Below are positions 50,331 to 60,114 of a DNA stretch of 64,000 bases, piece after piece. Each line of letters starts with the position of its first letter. The first letter of the stretch is position 1. The translations under genes were made by a program, and so were the position numbers. Below the pieces are notes generated by a model that was not told the DNA's origin, ran no database searches, and saw only the letters and a program-made list of their open reading frames with translations. Source of the stretch: Polaribacter sp. IC066 (GTDB taxonomy: Bacteria > Bacteroidota > Bacteroidia > Flavobacteriales > Flavobacteriaceae). The stretch spans positions 1 through 64,000 of the forward strand of contig NZ_VORR01000012.1 of assembly GCF_007997085.1 (NCBI RefSeq). The letters run 5' to 3'.

Positions 50331-51602
50331 TTGAAAAAAATTTTAATTTTATTCGCTTTTACGCTCTCCTTTTTATCCTGTAAAAAAGAAGAAAAAAAAC
50401 CAATTTTGCCGCCGGTAATTATTGAAAAAATACCAGAAATAAGGTTTGGTTATAAAATTGATGATTATAGAGTAATTCACGACACCATTAAAAATGGAGA
50501 AAGTTTTGGAGTAATTTTAGACAGGCACCATGTTTTATATCCTAAAATAAATCAGATTGCCATTACTGTTAAAGATACTTTTGATGTTAGACGTGTAAGA
50601 GCCGGAAAGCCTTATACCATATTAGCAAGCAAAGATTCTACGAAGAAAGCACAGGTTTTTATCTATAAGCATGATAAAATAAGTGCCACAATTGTAGATT
50701 TTAAAGATTCTATAATCACGGCAACACGTTATAAAAAACCAATTAAAATTATTGAAAAAGAAGTAGAAGGTGTTATTTTAACAAGCCTTTCTGCTACGAT
50801 GGATAGTTTGGGGTTGAATACAAATTTAACATGGACAATTGCAGATATGTATGCTTGGACTTTAGATTTTTATAAACTTCAAAAAGGAGATTCTTTTAAA
50901 TTTGTCTACGAAGAAAAGTTTATCGATGATTCTACTTTTGCTGGATATGGTAAGGTGAAATCAGCAGTTTTTAAACACCGAGGAAAAGATTTATACGCAT
51001 TTCGTTTTTTGGCAGATTCCATTTTAAATATTCATGAATATTATGATGAAAATGCAAAAATGCTGCGAAGTCAATTTTTAAAAGCACCTATTAAATTTCA
51101 ATACAGAATATCTTCTAGGTACAATTTAAAAAGAAAAATAGCGTATTATGGCAATAGAGTTAGACCTCATAGAGGCACAGACTTCGCTGCTAGAATTAAT
51201 ACACCAATTATAGCCACAGCAAATGGTACTGTTTCAGAATCTGAAAGAAGAGGTGGTAACGGTAATTACGTAAAAATAAAACACAATAGCACCTATTCTA
51301 CGCAGTATTTGCACATGAAGAGACGTAAAGTTAAAAGAGGAGATTTTGTAAAACAAGGAGATGTCATTGGCTGGGTTGGTATGACCGGCAATACAGGTGG
51401 ACCACATGTTTGTTATCGTTTCTGTAAATATGGCAAACAAGTAGATCCTTTAAAAGAGAAATTGCCAGATGCAAAACCGATGGAGAAACACGTGAAACCA
51501 GTATTTTTTGATTTCATCAAACCTTTAAAATATCAGCTGGATTATAAAAAAATACCAGTAAAAAAACCAGAAATTGTTACAGAAACAATCGCACAAAATT
51601 AA
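50331..51602 (+). CDS. M23-family lipoprotein peptidase with altered zinc motif
   Basis: 423 residues from a TTG start. The lipoprotein signal is KKILILFAFTLSFLSC. A long OapA/LysM-like middle region (residues about 30-260) is followed by the M23 domain: RPHRGTDFAARINTPIIATA gives the first His and Asp. In the final motif the usual GPHLHYEF reads GPHVCYRF (about residues 357-364), so the His that normally binds zinc is Cys. I believe close Flavobacteriia relatives share this, so the change is probably functional in this subgroup rather than damage. It is 3 bp before pgi, so co-transcribed. Confidence 0.87.
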   Translation: MKKILILFAFTLSFLSCKKEEKKPILPPVIIEKIPEIRFGYKIDDYRVIHDTIKNGESFGVILDRHHVLYPKINQIAITVKDTFDVRRVRAGKPYTILASKDSTKKAQVFIYKHDKISATIVDFKDSIITATRYKKPIKIIEKEVEGVILTSLSATMDSLGLNTNLTWTIADMYAWTLDFYKLQKGDSFKFVYEEKFIDDSTFAGYGKVKSAVFKHRGKDLYAFRFLADSILNIHEYYDENAKMLRSQFLKAPIKFQYRISSRYNLKRKIAYYGNRVRPHRGTDFAARINTPIIATANGTVSESERRGGNGNYVKIKHNSTYSTQYLHMKRRKVKRGDFVKQGDVIGWVGMTGNTGGPHVCYRFCKYGKQVDPLKEKLPDAKPMEKHVKPVFFDFIKPLKYQLDYKKIPVKKPEIVTETIAQN

Positions 51603-51605
51603 AAA

Positions 51606-53171
51606 ATGGCTTTAAAAAACATCAACCCGACTTCAACAAATGCATGGACAGCATTAACAAATCATTTTAATGATATTAAAAATATCAATATCAAAGATTT
51701 GTACAAAGATGAACAGAGAAAAGAAGAGTTTTCTTTAGAGTTTGAAGATTTGCTAGTAGATTTTTCAAAAAACAGAATTACAAAAGAAACCATTAATTTA
51801 TTAGTTGATTTAGCAAATGAGGTTGACTTAAAAGATGCTATTGAAAAGCAATATTCTGGAGCAGTAATTAACGTAACAGAGGGCAGAGAAGTTTTACATA
51901 CCGCATTAAGAAGTACTTCGGATGATCCTGTTTTAGTAGATGGCAAAAATGTGAAGCCACAAATACAAGCAGCTTTAAGAAAGATAAAAAGTTTTTCTAA
52001 TAAAGTAATTTCCGGCAAATGGAAAGGGTATACAGGTAAATCTATTACAGATATTGTGAATATTGGTATTGGCGGTTCTGATTTAGGACCAGATATGATT
52101 GTTGAATCTTTGCAATTTTATAAAAATCAATTAACAACACATTTCGTTTCTAATATTGATGGTGATCATGTTTCAGAGGTGATGAAAAAACTAAATCCAG
52201 AAACTACCTTATTTGTCATTGTATCAAAAACATTTACAACGCAAGAAACAATTACAAATGCAGAAACGCTAAAAAATTGGTTCTTAAAATCAGCCACTAT
52301 CTTTGATATTCCAAAACATTTTGTTGCGGTTTCTACAAATTTAAAGTTAGTTGATGATTTTGGGATTGATAAAAAGAACGTTTTCACGATGTGGAATTGG
52401 GTTGGGGGTCGTTTTTCTTTATGGTCTGGAGTTGGTTTATCTATTAGTTTAGCAGTAGGTTTTGATCATTATAAGGCACTTTTAAACGGTGCAGAGGAAA
52501 TGGATATTCATTATAGAGATACACCATTCGAAAAAAATATTCCTGTAATTTTAGCTTTGTTAAGTATTTGGTATAACAATTTCTATTTAGCAGAAACAGA
52601 AGCAGTTTTACCGTACTCACAATATTTAAAGAAACTTCCAGATTATTTGCAACAGGCAATTATGGAGAGTAATGGAAAAGGTGTTGATAGAAATGGCGAT
52701 AAAGTAAACTATCAAACAGGGACTATTGTTTGGGGAAGCACAGGTACTAATATGCAGCATGCTTTTATGCAATTGGTGCATCAAGGAACAAAGTTAATTC
52801 CTGCAGATTTTATTGGCTACAAAGAATCTTTATACGGTTTAACAGATCATCACAAAAAATTAATGGCAAATTATTATGGTCAAATGGAGGCTTTAGCTTT
52901 TGGTAAAACGAAAGAGGAAGTACATTTAGAACTAAAATTTTCTGGAGATGAAGATAAAATTGCAACACTATTACCTTTTAAAGTCTTTGAAGGTAATAGA
53001 CCTAGCAACGCCATTCTTTTTGATAAGTTAACGCCAAGGTCTTTAGGAAAATTAGTCGCTATGTATGAACACAAAATTTTTACCCAAGGTATTTTATGGA
53101 ATATTTATAGCTATGATCAATTTGGAGTAGAATTAGGGAAGGAGCTTGCTAAAAAATTACTAAATGCTTAG
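51606..53171 (+). CDS. pgi: Glucose-6-phosphate isomerase
   Basis: 521 residues, as expected. Family signatures include [40 protein letters not shown] (sugar phosphate binding) and [20 protein letters not shown] at the C-terminus with the catalytic Lys/His region. It interconverts glucose 6-phosphate and fructose 6-phosphate. It starts 3 bp after the M23 gene. A decayed copy of its last 85 codons lies at 57095-57350. Confidence 0.96.
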   Translation: MALKNINPTSTNAWTALTNHFNDIKNINIKDLYKDEQRKEEFSLEFEDLLVDFSKNRITKETINLLVDLANEVDLKDAIEKQYSGAVINVTEGREVLHTALRSTSDDPVLVDGKNVKPQIQAALRKIKSFSNKVISGKWKGYTGKSITDIVNIGIGGSDLGPDMIVESLQFYKNQLTTHFVSNIDGDHVSEVMKKLNPETTLFVIVSKTFTTQETITNAETLKNWFLKSATIFDIPKHFVAVSTNLKLVDDFGIDKKNVFTMWNWVGGRFSLWSGVGLSISLAVGFDHYKALLNGAEEMDIHYRDTPFEKNIPVILALLSIWYNNFYLAETEAVLPYSQYLKKLPDYLQQAIMESNGKGVDRNGDKVNYQTGTIVWGSTGTNMQHAFMQLVHQGTKLIPADFIGYKESLYGLTDHHKKLMANYYGQMEALAFGKTKEEVHLELKFSGDEDKIATLLPFKVFEGNRPSNAILFDKLTPRSLGKLVAMYEHKIFTQGILWNIYSYDQFGVELGKELAKKLLNA

Positions 53172-53401
53172 GGCTTTTAATAAAAATAGCATAAAAATTT
53201 AAGGAAAATTAATATTTTAACTTTTTATTCCTTTTTTATGAACCAAGATAATGTATTTTAAAACACTCATTAACAATTTGTTATTTATATTTTATTGAAT
53301 TTAAATGTCTTAATTTATTGTTAAAACTTAACATTAACTTAACATACCAATCGCGCAAAAGTTCCAATTTTGCATAACATTTAAAAACATAAAATGAAAT
53401 A

Positions 53402-56400
53402 ATGAAAAATACCATGAAAAAAATCATTCAATTTTTATTTTTACCATTAGCGTTATTACTGTCTACTGTAATTACGGCGCAAATAACTTCATCTAGTATG
53501 AATGGGCGAGTTACAGATGATTTAGGAACTGTTATGGGAGCATCAGTAGTAGCTACTCATACACCTTCAGGAACAAACTATGGTACTACAACAAATGAAG
53601 AGGGTCGTTACAATTTACCCGGTATGCGTGTTGGAGGACCTTATAGTGTAAAAGTATCTTTTCTTGGTTATGGAGAAAACGTTACGTATAATATTATGAT
53701 CAATTTAGGGGCTTCTTATGTTCATGATGTAGTTTTAACAGAAGAAAATGTTTCTTTAGATGAGATTGTCATTTCTTCAAAAAGATCAAAATTTTCAGCA
53801 GATAAAACAGGTGCTACAACAAATATTTCTAATGCAGATTTAACAATTATGCCAACAGTCAGTAGAAGTATTACTGATATTGCTCGTCTTTCACCTTATG
53901 CAAACGGTATGAGCATTGCAGGTGGCGATGGAAGATCTACCAACTTTACCGTAGATGGTGCTAATTTTAACAATAACTTCGGATTAAGCTCTAGCTTACC
54001 TGGTGGCGGAAGTCCTATCTCAATAGACGCCATTGAAGAAATACAAGTAGTAATTGCTCCTTTTGATGTTCGCCAAACAAATTTTATTGGAGGAGGTATC
54101 AACGCAATTACGAAGTCTGGAAATAATAAATTTAAAGGTTCTGCATATACTTATTTTACCAACCAAGATATGCGTGGTAATAGAGTGGATGATGTAGATT
54201 TTGGAGTACGTCCAGAAGAATCTACTACAACCTATGGTATGACTCTTGGAGGTCCGATTATTAAAGATAAATTATTCTTTTTCTTAAATGCAGAGGCTAT
54301 CGATCGACCAAATCAGGTTGTTCTTTGGAGAGCGTCTGAAGATGGAGTTGCTAACTTAGATTTGTTACAATCAAGAGCAAGTATAGCAGATATGGATAGA
54401 GTTAGAACCCATTTAAAAGATAACTATGGTTATGAAACAGGTTCTTATACTGATTTTCCTGGTGATGAAACAAACAGAAAACTTTTAGTTCGTTTAGATT
54501 GGAACATCAATGATGCACACAAATTAAGTGTGCGTTACAATCACACCAAAAATCAAGGTTGGAATCCTACAAATGGGAATTCAAATGACGCCGGTTTCCG
54601 TAACCGTAGTATGAATCGTATTTCAGAAAATTCTATGGCTTTTTCTAATTCTATTTATTCATCAGATAATATTGTGAATACAGTATCATTCGATTTGAAT
54701 AGTAGATTTTCTGATAAGCTTTCTAATCAGTTTCTTGCTACGTATTCTCAAATTAAAGATTCACGTGGCTCTACGTCTTCTCCGTTCCCTTTTATAGATA
54801 TCATGAATGGTGTTACTCCAGCCGGAAATCAAATTTTAGAACCTTACATATCTGCAGGTTATGAATTATTTACATGGAACAATGCCGTAAATAACAATAC
54901 TTTAACACTTTTTAATAATTTAACGTATTATTCAAATAATCATAAAATTGTTGCAGGTGTAAGTTTCGAGCGCCAATTAGCGAATAACTCATTTATGCGT
55001 AATGGAAGAGGTTATTATAGATACGCAAGTATAGATGATTTTTTGAACCAAGCTGCACCACGAGATTTTGCGTTAACTTATGGTTATGATGGCGAACAAA
55101 ACCCTACTGCCGAAGTTGCTTTTAATCAGTTAGGTGTGTATGCGCAAGACGATTGGGATATAAATGAAAACTTTAAATTATCTTATGGTATTCGTGCCGA
55201 TTATTTAAGGTACGACGATAATCTTATTGGAAACAACGCAATTTCTGACCTCGATTTTGGAGGTAATAAAATTGATGTAGGTAAATTTCCAGCAGCAAAT
55301 GTTTTATTTTCACCAAGAGTTGGTTTTGCATGGGATGTAAAAGGAGATAAGTCTATGAAATTACGTGGTGGAACAGGGGTCTTTACAGGAAGATTACCAT
55401 TAGTGTTTTTTACAAATATGCCAACCGCTTCAGGAATGGTACAGGGTAGTTATGCTGCTGTTACTAGATATAATGGAGATGGTTCTGTAAGATCGGCAGA
55501 TCCAGCTTTAGAAGGTTTAGCGGGACCCATCATTACAGATGTAGATGAAATGATTCAACGATTAGGATTACCGAACACAATAACTCCAGAAGATGGTGTT
55601 TTACCACGTGATATAAATTCTGTAGATCCTAATTTTAAAATGCCACAAGTATGGAAATCATCTTTAGCTTTAGATTATCAAATTCCAGTTTCTTTTCCAT
55701 TCTTTGTGACTGTAGAAGGAATTGCTACAAGAAATATTAACGGTGTAATGCTTAAAAATTACAACTTACAACAACCTGATGAAACTTGGGAACGTTTTTC
55801 TGGTCCTGATAATAGATATATTTATCCAGATGAAGATGATATCGCTTACACGTCTAGAGATGCTTTTGTGCTTTCTAATAATAATGAAGGTTGGGGAGCA
55901 ATCGGTAACATCACTGTAAATGCAGAGCCAATAAAAGATTTAAAATTATTAGCTGCATATACCTATACCGAATCACAAGAAATTTCTGGGATGCCAGGTA
56001 GTAGTGCACGTTCTGCATATAATGGACTCGTTTCAATAAACGGACCACACTTACCAAACTTAGAACGTTCGCAATTTGTGGTACCAAGTAAAGTAATTGG
56101 GTCGGTTTCTTATAAAATTCCTTGGGCAACAGAAAACTTAAAATCATCTACTTTAATCAACGTATTTTATTCAGGTTCGGCTGCTTATACGTATAGCTAT
56201 ACCTATTCTAATGATATGAACAATGACGGTATTTTTACAGATTTAATATATATTCCTTCGGGAAGAGGAGATATTAATTTTATATCACCAGCTGACGAAG
56301 ACGCCTTCTTTAATTTTATGGAACAAGACAGCTACTTAAAAGCTAACAAAGGTAAATATGCAGGAGCGAATGAAGCTGCTGCACCATGGGTTCATAATTT

Positions 56401-56698
56401 TGACTTAAGAATACTACGCGAATATTATATCAAAGCAGGTGAAACCAAAAATACTTTACAATTTAGTTTTGATATTATTAATGTGGGTAACCTTTTAAAT
56501 TCTACATGGGGTGTTACTCAAAGTAACAGAGTATCAGATAGAGGACAAATTTTACGATATGAAGGTGTAGACACTAATAATGAACCTACTTTTTCTTTTA
56601 CTAAAGTTGGGGGTGAATTTATAACTGATACATTTGACTATGATTTTAACTTTAACCAAACTTGGAGATTTCAAGCTGGTGTTAAATATTCTTTCTAA
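53402..56698 (+). CDS. Oar-like TonB-dependent outer-membrane receptor
   Basis: 1098 residues. A signal peptide (MKKIIQFLFLPLALLLSTVI; the codon at 53414 may be the true start) is followed by a carboxypeptidase-regulatory-like domain (SSMNGRVTDDLGTVMGASVV to about residue 115), a TonB plug (ISNADLTIMPTVSRSITDIA) and a long barrel ending in RFQAGVKYSF. The size and plan match Oar-type receptors of Bacteroidota, whose cargo may be peptides, proteins or secreted factors. No SusD partner follows. The upstream region (53270-53400) resembles that of the second receptor at 57566. A terminator lies downstream. Confidence 0.9.
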   Translation: MKNTMKKIIQFLFLPLALLLSTVITAQITSSSMNGRVTDDLGTVMGASVVATHTPSGTNYGTTTNEEGRYNLPGMRVGGPYSVKVSFLGYGENVTYNIMINLGASYVHDVVLTEENVSLDEIVISSKRSKFSADKTGATTNISNADLTIMPTVSRSITDIARLSPYANGMSIAGGDGRSTNFTVDGANFNNNFGLSSSLPGGGSPISIDAIEEIQVVIAPFDVRQTNFIGGGINAITKSGNNKFKGSAYTYFTNQDMRGNRVDDVDFGVRPEESTTTYGMTLGGPIIKDKLFFFLNAEAIDRPNQVVLWRASEDGVANLDLLQSRASIADMDRVRTHLKDNYGYETGSYTDFPGDETNRKLLVRLDWNINDAHKLSVRYNHTKNQGWNPTNGNSNDAGFRNRSMNRISENSMAFSNSIYSSDNIVNTVSFDLNSRFSDKLSNQFLATYSQIKDSRGSTSSPFPFIDIMNGVTPAGNQILEPYISAGYELFTWNNAVNNNTLTLFNNLTYYSNNHKIVAGVSFERQLANNSFMRNGRGYYRYASIDDFLNQAAPRDFALTYGYDGEQNPTAEVAFNQLGVYAQDDWDINENFKLSYGIRADYLRYDDNLIGNNAISDLDFGGNKIDVGKFPAANVLFSPRVGFAWDVKGDKSMKLRGGTGVFTGRLPLVFFTNMPTASGMVQGSYAAVTRYNGDGSVRSADPALEGLAGPIITDVDEMIQRLGLPNTITPEDGVLPRDINSVDPNFKMPQVWKSSLALDYQIPVSFPFFVTVEGIATRNINGVMLKNYNLQQPDETWERFSGPDNRYIYPDEDDIAYTSRDAFVLSNNNEGWGAIGNITVNAEPIKDLKLLAAYTYTESQEISGMPGSSARSAYNGLVSINGPHLPNLERSQFVVPSKVIGSVSYKIPWATENLKSSTLINVFYSGSAAYTYSYTYSNDMNNDGIFTDLIYIPSGRGDINFISPADEDAFFNFMEQDSYLKANKGKYAGANEAAAPWVHNFDLRILREYYIKAGETKNTLQFSFDIINVGNLLNSTWGVTQSNRVSDRGQILRYEGVDTNNEPTFSFTKVGGEFITDTFDYDFNFNQTWRFQAGVKYSF

Positions 56699-56784
56699 AA
56701 ACACTAATCCTAAATTTTAGGCTATTAAATTTTATGTACAATACAGTATAATTTAAAATTTTAAAGGTCTTAAGATTATAATCC

Positions 56785-56827
56785 AACCATCTTTTCCGAA
56801 GTTTCGGAAGAGGTGGTTTTTTTGTAC
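56785..56827 (+). terminator. Terminator of the Oar-like receptor
   Basis: The 16-bp arms AACCATCTTTTCCGAA (56785-56800) and TTCGGAAGAGGTGGTT (56803-56818) pair with two G-U pairs and run into T residues. Confidence 0.85.
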
Positions 56828-56872
56828 GTAAAAATCAGGAACTTTGCTAGATGTAAAAAATCAACTATTATG

Positions 56873-57094
56873 ATGAAAGACATCCATTCGTATTGAGCAT
56901 ATTTAGTGCTTGCTATTTTGCTTTAGTAAATGCTAATTTTGGTATAACTCAAAGAAATAATTTACAGACAAAGATGAATGTATTGGTTTATTTACGCTAA
57001 TAGTTAACCATGTACAATTGTTAATAAAGGTAGTTTGGTGTTTTATGTTTCTTTGGTTTAAATTATTAATTACAAATGCATTCACCGTTATAAA
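56873..57094 (+). pseudogene. Decayed copy of the 61863 membrane gene, 5' part
   Basis: ATGATGAAAGACATCCATTC matches the start of the gene at 61863 (ATGATGAAAGACATACATTC). The similarity continues through TTTACAGACAAAGA, GTATTGGTTTATTTACGCTA and TGTTTCTTTGGTTTAAATTA with deletions, and a TGA where the parent has a Trp codon in YWAYLV. Upstream, AACTTTGC and AAAAAATCAAC also match the parent promoter. The copy ends at AAAACAAAAGATGAAGTA, where it passes into pgi sequence. Confidence 0.8.
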
Positions 57095-57350
57095 AACAAA
57101 AGATGAAGTACATTTAGAATTAAAATTTGCTATTGATGAAGATAAAATGGCAACCTTATTAACTTTTAAAGTTTTTGAGGTTAATAGACCTAGCAACGTC
57201 ATTTTTTTTGATAAGCCAACGCCAAAGTCTTTAGGCGAGATAGTCGGTTTATATGAACATAAAATTTTTACGCAAGGTATTTTAAAAAATAGGTATTGCT
57301 TTGATCAATTTGAAGTGGAATTAGGCAAGGAGCTTGTTAAAAAATTATGA
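57095..57350 (+). pseudogene. Decayed copy of the pgi 3' end
   Basis: Translation gives [20 protein letters not shown], then FKVFEVNRPSNVIFFDKPTP and [20 protein letters not shown], closely matching the last 85 residues of the pgi product ([20 protein letters not shown] and onward). The sequence after the stop also resembles the region behind pgi and before the first receptor. It is fused to the 5' remnant of another gene, so it cannot encode an isomerase. Confidence 0.88.
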
Positions 57351-57565
57351 AATGCAAAAGGCAATTAATTAAATGTTTAAATATTAAAAATTTAACTTTG
57401 TATTAATCAAGTTAATTTTGAGTAAAATAGTCATTACGAGTTTATCAACCTTTATTTTATTGAATTTGAATGTCTTAATTTCTTGTTAAAACTTAACATT
57501 AAATTAACATGTCAACCATACAAAAACTTCAATTTTGCAGAACATTCAAAACACAAAACTAAATA
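57351..57565 (+). other. Duplicated receptor leader
   Basis: TTTTATTGAATTTGAATGTC, TTGTTAAAACTTAACATTAA and CAATTTTGCA, followed by AACATT and ATAATGAAAAA, match the stretch before the Oar-like receptor (53285-53405) in the same order. The promoter is probably inside this conserved block. No gene. Confidence 0.7.
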
Positions 57566-60103
57566 ATGAAAAATTTTAAAAACTTATTATTTGTAGCTTT
57601 ATTTTTTGCGACGGCTGCAGTATTAGGACAAACTACAATTACAGGTATAATTATTGACGAAACAAACCAATTGTTACCTGGAGCTAGTGTTCTTGAAAAA
57701 GGAACAACAAACGGAGTCTCAACAGATTTTGATGGTAAATTTACCTTAAACACAAAATCAAATTCAGGAACTCTTGTAATATCCTTTATTGGGTATAAAA
57801 CGAAACAAGTTCCTTTTTCTTCGGCAAAGAGAAAAGTTGGTACCGTGGTTTTAGAAGAAGATGCAACGCTAGATGAAATAGTTGTGGTATCAAACTCTTT
57901 TGCAATCGACAGAAAAACGCCTGTTGCGGTTTCTACGATTAGAGCAGAAGAAATTGAATTTAAATTAGGAACACAAGAATTTCCTGAAATTTTAAAATCT
58001 ACTCCAGGAGTATACGCTACTAAACAAGGTGGTGGTTATGGAGATGGTCGTATTAACTTACGTGGTTTTAATTCAGAAAACGTAGCTGTAATGATTAACG
58101 GAGTTCCTGTTAATGATATGGAGAACGGAAGAGTATACTGGTCTAACTGGGCAGGATTAGGAGATGTAACTAGTGCAATGCAAGTACAAAGAGGTTTAGG
58201 TGCTTCTAAGGTAGCAGTGCCCTCTATTGGAGGAACAATAAATATCTTAACGAAAACTTCTGATGTTGAAGAGGGTGGTAACTTTGGGTATTCTGTTGCA
58301 AATGATGGTTACCAAAAATTTGGTTTAACGTATTCTACTGGATTAATGGATAACGGTATTGCAGTATCAGTTTCGGCCTCACAAACCACAGGTAGAGGGT
58401 ATGCCGATGGTACTCCTTTTACAGGTTTTAATTATTTTGTAAATGTTACCAAAGAGTTTAATGACCAACATACGTTGTCTTTAACTGCTTTTGGTGCAAA
58501 ACAAACGCACGGTCAAAGACAAAACAGACATTCAATTGCAACATTTAGAGAAAGTGAAAGAGGTAGAAAATACAATTCAGATTGGGGTTACAAAGATGGG
58601 CAGTTAACAAGCTCTGAAGATAACTTTTACCACAAACCTCAAATTTCTTTAAATCATTACTGGAATCTTAGTGATAGAACATTCATCTCAACAGCAGCAT
58701 ACGTTTCTTTCGGATCTGGTGGTGGTGGTGGATTTCAAGGAGTTAATAAATTCCGTTTTAATGATGAGAATTACAGAATGGGATCTTTTGGTACCATCAA
58801 TTTTGATAAAATCGTTGATGAAAATATAGCTTTAGGAACAGATGGTTCGGAGTCTGTTTTAAGAGCATCAAGAAATGATCATAATTGGTACGGTGTTTTA
58901 TCTACTTTAAAAACAGATTTAACAGAAGAGTTAACGTTTTTAACCGGTTTAGATTATAGAGGTTATACAGGTCTTCACTTTACAGAAGTTACAAATCTTT
59001 TAGGAGGTCAGTTCTTTTTAGATGACAGTAACGCTAACAACCCAAACAATGAGGCGCAAGTTGGCGACAAAATACTTTATGATAATGATGGTTTAGTAGA
59101 TTGGTTAGGTGGTTTTGCACAATTAGAGTATTCTAAAAACGATCTTTCTGCCTTTGTTTCTGCAAACGTTTCTAATACCTCTTACCAGAGAGTAGACCGT
59201 TTTAATTATTTAGATTCAGATGCAAACCAAACTTCAGATAAATTTAGTTTTATTGGTTTTGGTGTTAAGGGGGGCGTAAATTATAATTTAGATGAAAAGC
59301 ATGGTGTATTTGTGAATTTAGGTTACTTTGAAAGAGCACCTTTCTTTAATGCGGTTTTTGCAGATCGTAATAGTAATACAAATACAAATGACGATGCTCC
59401 AAATCAAAAAATTATTAGTTACGAATTAGGATATACATTTAGAAGCGCAAAATTAACCGCTAATGTGAACGTATACAGAACTAATTGGAATGACAGATCT
59501 GAAACGGCAAGCTTTCAGCAAATTGATGGAACTCTAGCATTTGCCAACATTTTAGGTGTGAATGCAATTCACCAAGGATTAGAAGTAGATTTCACATACA
59601 GAGTTACAGATAAATTTAAAGTAACAGGTATGGCTTCTTTAGGAGACTGGAGATGGGCTAACGATATAGAAAATGTAGAGGTTTTTGATGAAAACAATGT
59701 TTTAGTAGAAACGGTAGATTTATTTATCAAAGACGTTCATGTTGGTGATGCTGCCCAAACTACATTTGCTTTAGGAACTACTTATAAATTAACGCCAGAA
59801 ACAACTTTTGCTATTGATTACAATCATTTTGCAAATTTATATGCAGATTTTGATCCAAGTGATAGAGGTGAGCCAGGACCAGATGCATGGAAAGTTCCTG
59901 CATTTAACCTATTTGATGCTTCTATAAGACACAAATTTAAATTCGGTAATTTTGATACTTCAATCATTGCTAGAGTTAACAATGTTTTCGATACAACATA
60001 TATAGCAGACGCGCAAGATGGTGCAGGTTCTGTTGCAACAACTGCACTTGTGTATTATGGTTTTGGTAGAACGTTTAGCGTTGGAGCAAAAATTAACTTT
60101 TAA
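57566..60103 (+). CDS. TonB-dependent receptor
   Basis: 845 residues. A signal peptide (MKNFKNLLFVALFFATAAVL) is followed by a carboxypeptidase-like domain (TTITGIIIDETNQLLPGASV, about residues 23-110), a plug with LNRG-like blocks (INLRGFNSENVAVMINGVPV, MENGRVYWSNWAGLGD), and a barrel ending GFGRTFSVGAKINF. It imports a ligand across the outer membrane using TonB energy. It is followed 11 bp later by a repeat lipoprotein in the place where SusD would be, but that protein is not SusD-like. The ligand is unknown. Confidence 0.92.
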   Translation: MKNFKNLLFVALFFATAAVLGQTTITGIIIDETNQLLPGASVLEKGTTNGVSTDFDGKFTLNTKSNSGTLVISFIGYKTKQVPFSSAKRKVGTVVLEEDATLDEIVVVSNSFAIDRKTPVAVSTIRAEEIEFKLGTQEFPEILKSTPGVYATKQGGGYGDGRINLRGFNSENVAVMINGVPVNDMENGRVYWSNWAGLGDVTSAMQVQRGLGASKVAVPSIGGTINILTKTSDVEEGGNFGYSVANDGYQKFGLTYSTGLMDNGIAVSVSASQTTGRGYADGTPFTGFNYFVNVTKEFNDQHTLSLTAFGAKQTHGQRQNRHSIATFRESERGRKYNSDWGYKDGQLTSSEDNFYHKPQISLNHYWNLSDRTFISTAAYVSFGSGGGGGFQGVNKFRFNDENYRMGSFGTINFDKIVDENIALGTDGSESVLRASRNDHNWYGVLSTLKTDLTEELTFLTGLDYRGYTGLHFTEVTNLLGGQFFLDDSNANNPNNEAQVGDKILYDNDGLVDWLGGFAQLEYSKNDLSAFVSANVSNTSYQRVDRFNYLDSDANQTSDKFSFIGFGVKGGVNYNLDEKHGVFVNLGYFERAPFFNAVFADRNSNTNTNDDAPNQKIISYELGYTFRSAKLTANVNVYRTNWNDRSETASFQQIDGTLAFANILGVNAIHQGLEVDFTYRVTDKFKVTGMASLGDWRWANDIENVEVFDENNVLVETVDLFIKDVHVGDAAQTTFALGTTYKLTPETTFAIDYNHFANLYADFDPSDRGEPGPDAWKVPAFNLFDASIRHKFKFGNFDTSIIARVNNVFDTTYIADAQDGAGSVATTALVYYGFGRTFSVGAKINF

Positions 60104-60114
60104 ACTAAATTAAG

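Noticed and set aside
57018..57350. A separate 110-residue gene
   Set aside because: It is the decayed 3' end of a pgi copy read together with the remnant before it; no own start signal.
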